A program made the translations under genes and the position numbers. From the NCBI GenBank assembly GCA_021234155.1, contig JAJEKV010000023.1, forward strand, positions 5,417,945 to 5,481,944: a stretch of DNA of 64,000 nucleotides, in the 5' to 3' direction. The notes under the pieces were generated by a model that saw only the letters and a list, made by a program, of their open reading frames with translations, was not told the DNA's origin and did not search any database. Shown here piece after piece: positions 24,603 to 36,524 of this stretch. Source of the stretch: Isoetes taiwanensis. Lineage: Eukaryota; Streptophyta; Lycopodiopsida; Isoetales; Isoetaceae. The stretch's first letter is position 1. Each line of letters starts with the position of its first letter.

Positions 24603-27600
24603 GTAACTCTGGATGCTGTCGGCATGCCCTGGGGGAAAGTAGACCAGTTGTGCCGTTCCGCTTTTGCATGCATCAGACAGAAGAAAGGATTCGTATGTGT
24701 GAATCAGAAGCAGCGCAATGATCACTTCTGTTCCAGTTCATTTTCCCAGTATCATCCTCCGGCATGGAGGGTTTTTGTTCCCTACTCATTTGCTCCGCGT
24801 TTTTGCACTAGCAATGTGAAATGCCATACTCGAATTGTGCAGGACCTCATGGCATTCAATGCAACGTCCAAACTAAATTATGGATTGGAAACATATAAGA
24901 GGTTTTGCAAAAGCTTTTATTCAGTTTACTTGGGCAAGGCAGTTTCAGTTTTGAGCCTACATCATCGCAAAGGTCAGGTAGTGAATGCCTCCATAATACT
25001 CCTTATTACATTTATCTAGATATATCGCTAGCGTATGAACACTAATACATTATAGCCAGCTTATGAACATTAATATTACAGTGTAATCAGTTGAATCTAT
25101 TATGTTATTATAGATTTCAACACGGCAGTCATGGATTTTCTATGATGCTAAATTAAAACAAGGTCTTTAATTATGGTTGCATATGATGCACATCAGGAAG
25201 GACAGAATATAGGTGCTTTATGCTATGTTAGTCAGTGATTTCAAAGTTTTTAGTAACTAAGACTTTAATTTAACTACATAGGTAGTATTTTCTTAATGAA
25301 GATTTGTATATTTCAGGTAGTTCTGCGCTGCCTGGCTTACTCTGTTGGTTCCTTCTGTATTATGGGCTATAAAATTGCTCTAGCAGAGGAGCCAAGTTAC
25401 CGATGGAGTTTTAGTAATCACCTGGGGTCTTCGTCAAATAACCTGCTTCTTAGCCATACAGACAATCAATCAACCAAAATGTCAGTGATGAAGCAGGTAC
25501 TTATCTTGACAACCAAGCTATATCATCCATTTAGTATTTACTTGGAAACTAATATTTCTCAGCTGCTTTAATTTTCTTTGCATGACAAAGACAGTTGAAA
25601 CATTGGTGCTCGTGTTGAGAGCAGTTTTTCTGGCTGCTTTGTTTACTCCGGCACTCGTCCTAGGACTGTTTGCAGAAAAATTGGGAGGCCAAGTCCGTGT
25701 TATGTGGCTCTATATACTTCTGAAGACCCTTGAATTTGCAGGTAAATACCATATCTATGAGTATTGTTTCACATTTCAAGATCCATTCTCAAATTTTCTG
25801 CAACATAGGACCTGCCTTTATAAAATGGGGTCAGTGGGCAGCTACTCGCCCTGATATTTTTCCACCCGACATATGTAAGCAACTTGCAAAGCTGCATTCT
25901 CAGGTGAGTCTGAGATTTCAAAGTTCGTTTAGCTTGATTTGTCAGGTTCTTGCAAGCTTCAAGTTAGGTTTTCATTTTCAATCATCTCAATGTTGCTGAA
26001 ATGCTTTATAGGCACCTGCACACAGCTTTCGACAAACAAAGAAAATAATTGAAAGGGCATTTAGGATGCCTATAGAGGATGTCTTTGAGGACTTTTCTGA
26101 GGAACCCATAGCATCTGGAAGCATTGCACAGGTATTGTTACTCGTAATTGTTTTTACTCAAAATTGCTTTCTCTCGACAATTTAAGATAGCATTGGTACG
26201 TATTTAGCCTTGCAACAGTCAAAAGCAAATATGCATCGTTTCTTTAAGTTGTATCCTTCAGTTGATGTAACTATACTCCATGGAATGTGAAGGTTCATAA
26301 GGCTGTTTTGAAGGAGCAAGGAGCTCGAAATCGGAAACCAGTTGTTGTTGCTGTCAAGGTGTATGATGGCATTACTGCAAACATTTTCTTATGCAAATCG
26401 ATTGACATTATGGGCACTATTTTTGTATTCTCAGGTTCGCCACCCTTCTGTGAGTAAAGTCATCCAACGTGATTTTGAAATCATGAATTGGATTGCAAAG
26501 ATCTCTACAAGTGTTCCTGGTCTTAGCCATTTACAACTGGATAAAACCGTGCAGCAATTTGCGACATTTATGACAAAACAGGTGCGTTGTTTTTCAATTA
26601 TATGTAATGATTGTATATGACAAATAAACTTCCCTGAATTGCAGGTAGATCTTACTCTTGAAGCTGCTCATTTAATGCGATTTATATACAATTTCAGACA
26701 GTGGAAGAATGTAACCTTCCCTCGCCCAATCTATCCCTTTGTACATCCTGAAGTACTGGTTGAGGTGCTTTCAGAACCCTTTCATTACTTGGCGCTATGT
26801 AAAAAATTTAATCTCTCTTTTTATGCAGACTTTTGAGGAAGGCGACTGCATTGCAAATATCATTGATTCTGAGCCTCGTACACAGCTACACAAGCAGCTT
26901 GCTCATCTTGGCACAAGCATTTTGCTGAAAATGTTGCTGGTGAGGAGGATAAACAAATAGGCTAGTCAAATGAACATTTTGAACTGATCGTCCAATTCTA
27001 TTATTATTATGCAGATGGATAACTTCATACATGGGGACCTGCATCCTGGAAATATGTTTGTGAAGTTTGAGGGTGGAGTTCCTAAGGTGGTTCTGCTTGA
27101 TGTGGGTATGACTGCAGAGCTTAACCAAAGAAACCGCTATATTTTGTTAGAGCTATTCAAGGCAAGATTTTGGGCACTACTTGATCGTGGCTGCTCTGAC
27201 ATTTTAGCTCCCTAAGTATTAAAAAACTTTGTTTTCTTATCAAACAGGCTCTTGCAGAAATGGATGGTGCTAAGGTTGCACGATGTGCTTTGGATTTCTC
27301 AGAAGAGCAGAGTTGCACGGACCCCGAGGTTAGTTCAGGCAATCTCAGTTACATTTTATAAGTGTTTGTAGTTGGCCTGCTTTTCCTCAAGCAACAAAAT
27401 TGGGCTTTGTTGGCAGTTATGTAGCAACACACAGTTACCAGAAATAGTAGAACCCAATGTTGTCTTATGTGTGGAGGAAGAACTTTAGCAGCACCTACTT
27501 AGTTGAGTGACCTGTATAGACCTGGTGAATGTGGCTTCACACTGTTGACGTTTCTCATCCAACCCTATTTTAAGTGATCATCTACTAAGAAGTTGTAGTT

Positions 27601-28052
27601 TTGATATGCTCATGTGTATTGGTTCCCAAGCCTGGAGAAGTTTAGGGCTGATAAATACCAATGTAGTTATGGTTAAAATTTGAATGCCGTTATTTACTGC
27701 AGGCATTCATCAACGATGTAGACACAATTTTCAAGAGTTATATGACAGTTAGGGGAACAACGAAAATGGCAGATTACATTTCAACTTTGTTCGACCAAGT
27801 TCGCCGATATCGGGTAAATCTCGATGCAGAAGTTTCAACAGTAATGGTAACTGTGGTGATATTAGAGGTATACTCCGTGCTTTCACTTCAAGGTGGGAAG
27901 ATTCTTATCTAAGCACAAGTCATGTATTGCAGGGTTGGCAGCGGAAGTTAGATCTTTCTCTTGATATTTTAGACATGATAAATACGCTTCTATTCAAGGC
28001 AGAGTGGGCGGCATCATATGAATATGTTATGAGTGCTATTGTTGCACCATAA
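24603..28052 (+). CDS. ADCK2-like ABC1/aarF-domain atypical kinase, 13 exons, apparently intact
   Basis: Coding exons: 24,624–24,978, 25,317–25,496, 25,591–25,741, 25,809–25,903, 26,012–26,131, 26,293–26,358, 26,435–26,581, 26,645–26,764, 26,829–26,939, 27,015–27,161, 27,248–27,328, 27,703–27,867 and 27,933–28,052 (TAA). Hallmarks in order are the KxGQ motif (IKWGQWAATRPDIFP), the Ala-rich loop (ASGSIAQ then VHKA), VVVAVK, the catalytic loop NFIHGDLHPGN and a metal site in LLDVGMT. ABC1 kinases/ATPases of the UbiB family act in mitochondria or plastids and support quinone and lipid metabolism; ADCK2-type are mitochondrial. A hydrophobic stretch in exon 3 (AVFLAALFTPALVLG) could be a membrane segment. 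ATG 24,624 follows an acceptor-like site, with a short upstream ATG frame at 24,613. The intron at 27,162 starts GC instead of GT. All joins keep frame. Confidence 0.9.
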
Positions 28053-29664
28053 TGACATATAGCTCTATGCTGCTCAAAAATGTTTTTGAACTGACTGGAC
28101 TTCACATCTGAGAGTTTGTAGTAATTTCAGAGCAGTTTTGACATACGGCAGGTTTCCCCGCGTCCTAGCCAAGGCAAAATGCCATTTTCATTTGAGGACG
28201 TGATAAAGCAACCCAATGTAAACTGTTGGGAGCCCTTGTTTGCAATAATGCCATGAATCTGAAAGTTCGGCTCAAGTTCCAGCACAAAGTGGTTGGAATT
28301 ATATATAACTCTTTGTTACTAGGGGAGGTCCTCATACACAAACTTTCTTGAAGGCTTGTAATGAGAGTTTGAACCAAATCTTTAGCAGAAGAAATTTTAG
28401 ATGTTCCCTTTTTTATATTTTTAATGATTTCGTTCTTTGTCCCTATTTAGCCCATCAAGCTATGTAAAATACAGTTAAAACAGATATTGCCATTGCCAAA
28501 TGCAACTGAGTTCATAATGTCACTTCTAAGATTTCATTGTCCATAACTAGTGGAACATATTTTAGACCTTCGGATGAGATGGGAGGGTGTTGATTGAGGC
28601 TTTAGTTGTCGATGGCAAGCGTGTTTTTTAATTGATGTTGGCGTTTGGTTGATGATTTGCGTTTGAGTAGTTCTACGATTTGACATACTTAGAAATTTTA
28701 TTCAACGCCATTTCTTGGGCACTTCTGGAAGCTCCATTCACATGGCAGGACTGGCGTCTAAGCTTGTGGATCGTATCGTCCATGCCTTGAGAGTTCCGGA
28801 TCAGTGTCGAACCTTCTCGATTGTTCTTTTTGTCGGTATAAAAGTGAAGGATGGGGCGTAGGTTGAGCCACAGTAGAAATCGAAAGCCGCCTAGGGTTGA
28901 GCGGACTGATGGATTTCAAGAATCGAAATACACAAAGGCCGAACGGATTACAGAGAAGTTTTGCTGGGTGGACAATAGGAAATTCGATACTACCAAGTCG
29001 GTACTTCTGGGCTCCAAAGTTCGATTCTGAAACATGGGGCCTTTCAATTTTTTGGAGTGCAAGGATGCAAGGTAAATTCAGTTGCTGAAAACAGAGCATA
29101 TTTGGAGAGGAACAGAGCATTCCGTCATCTGGCCACTGGGGCTCTAGCATGATGTAAATGGAATATGGGCCCATGGGCTATTAAACAGGGGTCTGATTGC
29201 CACCAGGTATGGCTCTTCTTTTTTTATCTGTGGGCTCGTCCCCGGCATTTGTGAACCTTATGTACCAGGTAATCTTTTTAGTGTAAGGCTTCAATTTGCA
29301 GCTTAATTTTGTTAGCACAGCAAAATACAGAGTTTGATTCCAACTCCCGAGGGTCCGAACATGGAACAAATCTTAGGTACCATTCCGGTACGATTCAAAG
29401 ATCGTATGATCAAAAGCTTGGAAAAGCTTGGTCGCATTCATTGCATGCACTCGCTATGATTGCCTGAGGAGATTTTATAACCAGCTTGCTGGTCCCTTGG
29501 CACTGACCGCAAAAAGGTAGATTCCGCATAAATCTTGCACTGGTAGATGGAGCAGCCAAAATGTTGTTGAAGGTCTGTGCATTTGAGAGGTACTTAACTC
29601 ATTATGCCTGGTACTTGGATATTTAGACAGTATTTTAGCTTTCTTGCATGTTAAGCGAGCTTAT
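28053..29664. other. 3' flank of the kinase gene and intergenic DNA
   Basis: No second gene is recognised. The 138-codon minus frame at 28,758–29,174 has no known motif and is probably chance. Confidence 0.45.
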
Positions 29665-30384
29665 GTTTGCTTGAAGCAGGATAGATCAGGTATTCAAGAG
29701 GCTATGATGGTTATTTGTTTGAATTAAAATTCTGAATCTATTCGCATTTGATTTGACAATAATGGATTAAATATAGGCTTTCTTTCTTTCTTTAATACAC
29801 TGCTGTCGAAATGAGATCCGGAATCAGCATGCGCCTCAATCTTCCTCTTCTTATTATACATGTGCTTCATGCTGGAATTAAAATCAAACTGATCCTTGTT
29901 TTGCCCTCTTGTGCCTTGATCCTGAACGAAAGAAGCGTGTTAAAGAAGAGGAGATAGGGTATTCAAGACGTAAGAAAGCCTGAAAGGCAGATCCGGCACC
30001 TGGGTTTTTTTCTTCATATAAACCTTCTTGATGCTAGAATCAGAATCAGTATGTTGGGCGTTTTGCCTGCCAGATTTTTCTGCCACAGGAATCTTGAGTT
30101 TGGGTTCTTCCAGCAGAGCAGGGCTCTTCTATAGTGACTGCCGTAATGCTGGGCTTAACCCGTGCAAAAGAATAACTCCATAGCGGCGCCGCTATAGATA
30201 GCGGGGGCGATATTGCGCGTGATAAAATTGACAGAATTTTACAGTAATTTGAAGCAAACGTTTATTACGTTTGCTTGAAGCAGGATAGATCAGGTATTCA
30301 AGAGGCTATGATGGTTATTTGTTTGAATTAAAATTCTGAATCTATTCGCATTTGATTTGACAATAATGGATTAAATATAGGTTT
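29665..30384 (+). repeat. Direct repeat of ~116 bp, copies 600 bp apart
   Basis: The sequence from 'gtttgcttgaagcagg' to 'ttaaatatagg' occurs at 29,665–29,780 and 30,269–30,384 with almost no differences. The spacing and identity suggest a local duplication that included the intervening DNA. Confidence 0.85.
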
Positions 30385-30435
30385 CAGACAACAAATCTGG
30401 AAAGCTCTGTTATTTTTGATCCCTGAGCTAATTTA

Positions 30436-30740
30436 AGGCCAAGCCGTTGAATAGCCGTTGCACCAAAACAAAAACTCACGCTTCCGCTTGGATTTTTGGT
30501 ACACAATATGGTTGCATCTTGGTTCTTCCAAACTTTCCGTATAAGGGAATGTCCCTTTACTCGACATTCTGGAGGTGGAAACAGGGCGGAGCCCTGTTGA
30601 CACCTCCAGAATGTCGAGTAAAGGGACATTACCTTTACGTGGAAGACAGTTACGATCCATTCTGTCGCCAAGAATGTTGGGTAAAAATCCGGAAGCGCTA
30701 CTGGTGGACGCGGCGGAATGGATTGTAACTGTTTTTTACA
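30436..30740. mobile_element. Foldback (hairpin) element with near-perfect 83-bp core
   Basis: The core 30,548–30,630 has two perfect 30-bp arms (AATGTCCCTTTACTCGACAT…GGTG and its reverse complement), plus an inner 8-bp stem AACAGGGC/GCCCTGTT. Outer arms continue imperfectly: CGCTTCCG…GGATTTTT at about 30,478–30,500 pairs with AAAAATCCGGAAGCG at about 30,683–30,698. The whole ~300 bp can fold back on itself. It could be a foldback MITE, or a young inverted duplication able to make small RNAs. No target duplication was resolved. Confidence 0.75.
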
Positions 30741-32311
30741 TCAGTCTGAAGCATTTGGCTACTCCAACATAACAGTATGGTTCCCAATATGGGCAGATGA
30801 AGATTGATGCTTTTGCCATTACATCAGAGAAACAGAAAAACTAAAATGTTTCTGGTTGCCCTTTTGGATCTGGCAAGGTCCAAACATGGAACCAATGAAG
30901 CTTCTTTCAAATATAGGCCATGGTGGCCTCCTCGCCTAGGCACAAAGACCATTTTTAATTAATTCATCCTACAAATAGATAGAATGTTGCCTATTTGTTT
31001 CCATTGCAAAAACTTAATGCCCATGATATTTGGAACATGGGATAAATATGCGAACCCATTTGAGTTTAGATATTGCCAAAAAAATAGAGTTTACAGATTA
31101 TTCTGCAAATAAATCTGAAATTACTAAATGATACTTTTTATATGCGACGACAACGTTGCCTTCTAGCGCACTCTCTAGAGCAGATTTCAAATATTGTTTT
31201 TTCTGTACTAAGACTTCCATTCCATGAAGAACGTTGCCAAGTTCTCGGTCAATTGATATAATATCATGAAGGTTCAACTCCTGAACATGAAGATTACATA
31301 AAAGAAATTGTTAGGACCAGCCCATCATATGACCTTTTCAAAATTTTGTTCTCTCTCTTTTTTTTCTTCTTCTTTTTGGTCTTCTCACTTTGATGACAAA
31401 GTTCTAGTCGACAGGCATGTATCAATAGATGCAAATGGGACAATCTATACTTTTTGGAACTCATAATTTTACTTTCTAGACTATTTAGACCCAAAATTAT
31501 TTATCTACCAACAAATGAGCTATGTTATATTCGTGGCTCTAATCACTCTTTCAACTCTAATCACTCTTTTTTTAAATACAAAAAAAGATAGGAGCCGTTG
31601 CTTTAACCATTGAACTTTGGCAGGTAGATCATAGCCGTACACATGGCAAGGAAAAAAGAAGTGGAGAAAACTACGAAACCGGTGGCCGGCCCCTCCGTCT
31701 ACAGATCTGCTTGGCTCTCCATCTGCGGAACTTACCTACTCTGAAACCGTCTATAAAACTCTCCCTAAAGAACCTGAGGCCGTACACGTCAACGCCAAGA
31801 AAGCGACACATGTGGGAACAGTGGAGGAATCGAACCTCCAGGACGAAGTGCCCTGCTCCAGCCTGCCCAACATAAACAATCCTGCTCCAAAGCTACAATT
31901 TGTAAGACCCATCTCTAAACAGATCACTGCATCGAAGCAATTTCGCAAGATTAATTATAGCAACACACAAATTGCTTCTTAGAAAGCAAAATTTGGAATC
32001 GCAAACATAAATTCATAACGATTTACCACACAAATCCACCGTCTGCATAACCCACCATCTCAAACCCAATCAAAGATTTCAGAGCTCATACTAGCAGCAG
32101 TCCAATCCATGCTACTCTCCGCCATGTTTCGTTGCTCAGCAAGAAGCTGCACAACCTCCTATTCAAATTGGATCGGGGCCAAGAATAGTAGGTTGTGGCC
32201 AAATTTTCCGACGGTCCACAAAAAAAGAAACAGGAACAAAGCAGCATCCAACGGCTCCAAGATTTTCCCCTTTTCCATTCCAAAAAAGTGATTGAAAAAG
32301 TGATTGTGGGA
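30741..32311. other. No gene recognised
   Basis: AT-rich DNA. Frames on the minus strand at 31,294–31,494 (pyrimidine-run artefact) and 31,751–32,283 have no recognisable motif. Confidence 0.45.
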
Positions 32312-32570
32312 ACCTAATCTACCAACAAATGAGCTATGTTATTGTGCAATAATACATTATCTCAATGGTTGTGTCCATAGTCTAAAAAACAGACAAAAAT
32401 ACAATGTGCTAATTGTTATCCAAAAGTATTAGACCCAAAATTATTTATCTACCAACAAATGAAATGAGCTATGTTATTGTGCAATAATACATTATCTCAA
32501 TGGTTGTGTCCATAGTCTAAAAAAATAGACAAAAATACAATGTGCTAATTGTTGTCCAAAAGTATTGCCA
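32312..32570 (+). repeat. ~134-bp tandem duplication
   Basis: The block from 'ctaccaacaaatga' through 'gtgctaattgtt' to 'ccaaaagtatt' occurs twice in a row (starting near 32,315 and 32,449), with a 5-bp insertion in the second copy. A shorter match is at about 31,493–31,524. Confidence 0.85.
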
Positions 32571-33273
32571 ACTATTATCCTAAAATGCATATCCTAGGCT
32601 AAATGATAAATTATATGACAATTTCTAAATTATATGACAATTGCTTTGCACTGATGGGTATAATAATCCTATCTTCACTGCCAATTAGCTACTCCAAAAC
32701 CATCTTAAATCTCTTACACACATAAGCACCAATAAGAGGGTCTCCAACATAAGTTCCAACATAAGAGGGTCTCCAATTTTGGACCATACAAAAATTGTTT
32801 GTCAACACATAATTATAAACCACTGGAGTGGATGTGTTCAATTATAATTATCAAATCTTGATTCAGAGACTTTCATTCTCACTATCACTACACACAATGG
32901 GACTTGCACTCTCCCACTTCACTTAATAGAATAGAATAGAATAGTGCACCCACAACTCCTACAAACACCACTTCACTTAATGTAGCTAGTGGTTTCCAAC
33001 CCTGACAAGAAGCACATTAATCCTAAGGTCTAACCATTAGACCATCACCACGATCTACAATTCGAATAACTTATTTTGATTCACAATTCAGCTTTCAAGA
33101 ATCCTTTCCATTTTTTGATACACCATTTTATAGGATGATTTTACTTGAACAGTTGGTTGGTTCACCCACCACCTAGATGATTCACTTTTCAAGTTAAAGT
33201 TTCCCAAATGTTTACACACAATTTGCGTTGGGTCTGTTAAGGCATATAAAAGCAATGGTAATGGATAAGATTT

Positions 33274-34640
33274 TGTGACGGGCCTGGCCAGTTAACCTCT
33301 CGGTAACCGGAGATCCCATCAAGCTCTACCGTTGGATCTACTTAAGCCTAAGAACTCAAGAAAATAACACATTCATGCTTAGGTAAAGAATTTAATCTTT
33401 GTAGATATTCTAGGGTCCCAAAAATATCCTTGCCTATTACTCAAGAATAACCTCGCACAACAATTAATGTTCTTGATAACTATAAGCTCAAGCCAATATA
33501 TAATAATAATAATCAAGTTTATTGAATAGCAATCCACACTTCTACTCTCGCCTTCCTGAAGCTTGGCTACTCTCCAGAGCATCTCGCACCTTTGCTTACA
33601 CCATCAACCACGGGGTTAGTCACACAGACTAAGTGGGGATCGGGGATCTAGGACATGTCTAGCATCAACAATACAAAGCATTAACCTAGAAATATTGACT
33701 CAACCTTACCGTAACCTCGCCCCTGCAATCCGAGTTACTAGTCCAACAAGCATATCCACTATAAACATGACCATTGCAACTTAATTCCAACGTTCAAGAC
33801 CACATATATAATAACTAAGCAATCATAGCAGTAAACATTGCAACCAATATTCCTCTGGATCTGAGCAAGGTCAATTCGGCTGATCAAGCCAGTGACATAG
33901 AGGCGCGGTAACCACGTGTGTACACACCCATCCACGCTGCGTCCAACATTGGAGGACCACTTAACTGTGCATGACGTTGTACCATACGGTGTCGACGCCC
34001 GATGTTTTAATAATAACATTCACATTCCTACTGTGCAAAAACCGCAAGTCTAGACCATCGCACCTAGACTCCAGCCCCGGAGGTCTATATCAAAGAATTG
34101 TACCCATTCATAGCTCGTTATCATCATAATACATGCCTCAACAAGTTCAACATCAGAAAAATCCCATAGTACACATTTCAGGCAACAAGAAAAAACTAGC
34201 CATGACTCATATTATCATTACGACCAACGTAATACAAAATGCAACTATCACCCCTAGGTCAAAATATAAGCGTTCCTTGCAATTCACAATATTCAACTAA
34301 GTTGGTTATCTTATTCAAGACCGTTATTTAAGACCTTAATAACAATTACCCCCATAAACCTGCCAATTAGTTTAATAGATACGGTGCCCATTCTCCAACT
34401 CATAATATCCTTGCTGCGTGCTATGCCCATCTCTAATCTGGTTAATTCCAAAGAATTTCAATATCTAACTAGCCAACTTGTTAATTTACCGATTAAATAA
34501 CTTAACTAACCATTTCTTTAACTTGACCTTTCTTTAACTTGACCATTTCTTTAACTTGACCTTTTTTTTTTAATTGGTTAACTCCATTTAACTGTTTCGA
34601 ACTAGCTGTTTAGCAGGGTTGCCTAACCCGAGGTGACCGG
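33274..34640. other. Possible solo LTR or LTR fragment
   Basis: The stretch starts TGTGACGGGCCTGG and contains GGGGTTAGTCACACAGACTA near 33,612. I associate both with plant gypsy LTRs. The right boundary and target duplication are not found, and no coding region is attached. A triplet of ~18-bp repeats (TTTCTTTAACTTGACC) lies at about 34,511–34,563. Confidence 0.25.
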
Positions 34641-34659
34641 TTTGCTGCAATTTTAGATA

Positions 34660-34680
34660 TGCCACGTGTCATACCACGTC
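34660..34680 (+). promoter_or_regulatory. G-box and ACGT-core cluster
   Basis: GCCACGTGTC and CCACGTCAGC lie 10 bp apart about 230 bp upstream of the ATG at 34,904. These are classical bZIP/bHLH/PIF-type light or ABA elements in plants. Their role here is inferred from position only. Confidence 0.4.
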
Positions 34681-34903
34681 AGCTTTTTTCCATCTCAACC
34701 GTTAGATCTTCTAATTTATGAATCGACGACTAGGAAAAATATAAAACCTAGGTAATTCCTTCGGCGGGTCACGACCCTAACCATTCCGGCAAGCATTGCG
34801 AACTAATGGAAATTATCCTTGTCGATTGCTTCCACCTCTGGCTATAGATTTACAAGATTCAAGATTCATATTATATCCCAGTCTCCAGAGTTTGCTCTTG
34901 GCT

Positions 34904-35632
34904 ATGGCGGCTTTGAAGGTCCCGACCATGCTTTTTTGCCAGTCAGTTAGTCTCTTTGATCCATTCCAAACATCATCTTTTTTAAATTGCAAGATCACAG
35001 GAAAAACCCACCCGAAATTAAGTACTCTTACAAAGCTTCAGCCTTCAACTTCAAAAATTAGGTTCTCTGTTAGAGCAAATGCTGCTACACCTGGCGCACT
35101 GTCTGGAGCTCCAGGAAAAGGGGTTGAAGGAAAATGGTTAAGTGATATTTTTTGTCTGCTGCAGGTATAGATGGAAGAAATGGGGTTTCTTTTAACTATT
35201 GGGATGTAATTCCTGTGGTTTTTTTTTTGGGATATAGGAGCTTTTAAGCTATTGGCATGTAATTTTTGTGTTTTTATTATTTTCGTTTTTTGTTTTTGTA
35301 GAAGCTTTTACAGTTATGGCAGCTATGGCTGGAGTGGGCAAGCCAAGAAGATCATAATTAAGGTAAGGAATCCTGTGATGAGGTTATGGAAGAAAATAGC
35401 AAATCCCTTAGAGGGTTTTATGCCCCAAGGTATGACTGTGGACATATCAATATATGATCTTGCCAACAAATTGTGTGGGGGGGAACAATTTGTGATGAGG
35501 TATTGTATCAAGGCTAGGTCTGTGGAGAAAGGACAAGCATTTGCTTCTTGTGATGACATACACAAAAACTTAAGTAGGTCTATTCTGCTGCTAACCACTT
35601 TAGATAATATAGTCCCAATTGCAGTGATGTAG
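34904..35632 (+). CDS. Possible plastid-targeted protein gene, family not recognised
   Basis: The frame from ATG 34,904 is Ser/Thr-rich and basic with few acidic residues (MAALKVPTMLFCQSVSLFDP at the start, SKIRFSVRANAATPG near residues 50–65). It looks like a chloroplast transit peptide with cleavage near VRA–NA. Exon 1 may end at 35,164 (CTGCAG/GTATAG). A second exon is likely from 35,302 after a TTTTTGTAG acceptor, but its frame is uncertain. One frame gives a 110-residue tail with SYGSYGWSGQAKK and VRNPVMRLWKK; the other two stop within 20 residues. I do not recognise the family. Confidence 0.4.
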
Positions 35633-36270
35633 CAGCTACTTATAATTTTGAAGAGGATAAGCTGAAGTCAAATGCAACTTGATATATCGTATGATGAAGA
35701 TTATTATGAGCTTATCATTGTCTAAGTAAAGATAGGCTGGTATTAGGCTGTTGTGGTTGCACATCCAGGGATGTTTCAAGAAGGTTAAACCTTTCGTTTA
35801 CTTAAATTTCTCTGTTTTGTTATATGCATGCAGTCAGAGTGAACTTGTTTGATGTAGATGGTACTATGAAGTCTAGAGAAGATTTGAATACCTCAAATTG
35901 ATTTTGTTTCTTACTGGAGTATTTGGAATGCTTGATCCTTCACAAATAGCTTGGTTTCGTGGGCAACATTTTTCATTTGCGCTAGATTGTTCATGTATTC
36001 TGATATGCCAAATATTAATAATCAATGATGCATTGTGTCTTAATCTTTGTTTCTCATTTTTAGAGCGAATGCCAGCATTTTGCCAGCATTTGGAGATGTA
36101 TTGCTCCAGTTTATGCACAAAGTTGTTCACGTTCCCTTGTTCAGATTTCATTAAGAGCATCCTAGCTTTTTAATTATGTGATGCCCTTCCTATATGCTCT
36201 TATGTGGTCCATTATAACATTACAGGAGGATCTGATCTTACTCTTAATAATGTGAATAGAGTGGCAAATA

Positions 36271-36516
36271 CCCGGGGGTTTCACCTACTATAAAGGGGAT
36301 ACGCCACGTGCGTTAATGGGGTCAGCAAAAAACCCTCCGTATACGCCTTGTCCAACCTTCTAAATGCCCCTTACCATATACATATTACACTGGATTCCCC
36401 CCAGAAAACCCCCTAGCCAAGCGCATATTCGTATGTATACGTACGATTTAGGGTAAAAAAAACCCACCCCTTTCACTCACATGGTATATACGCCTTAAAT
36501 TATGTGACATCCCAGG
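36271..36516. mobile_element. hAT-like MITE, 246 bp
   Basis: GGCAAATA (8 bp) is repeated at 36,263–36,270 and 36,517–36,524. The ends are imperfect inverted repeats: CCCGGGGGTTTCACC on the left against CCTGGGATGTCAC read inward from the right. The interior is GC-richer than the flanks. The 8-bp duplication suggests hAT, though the ends lack the usual CAGGG start. Confidence 0.6.
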
Positions 36517-36524
36517 GGCAAATA

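Noticed and set aside
28758-29174. 138-codon minus-strand frame
   Set aside because: No motif, no conserved composition and no splice context. Probably a chance ORF in the 3' flank of the kinase gene.
31821-31840. tRNA-like T-arm (GGAGG stem with TTCGATT loop) on the minus strand
   Set aside because: No matching acceptor, D-arm or anticodon arm could be assembled around it, so it is treated as chance.
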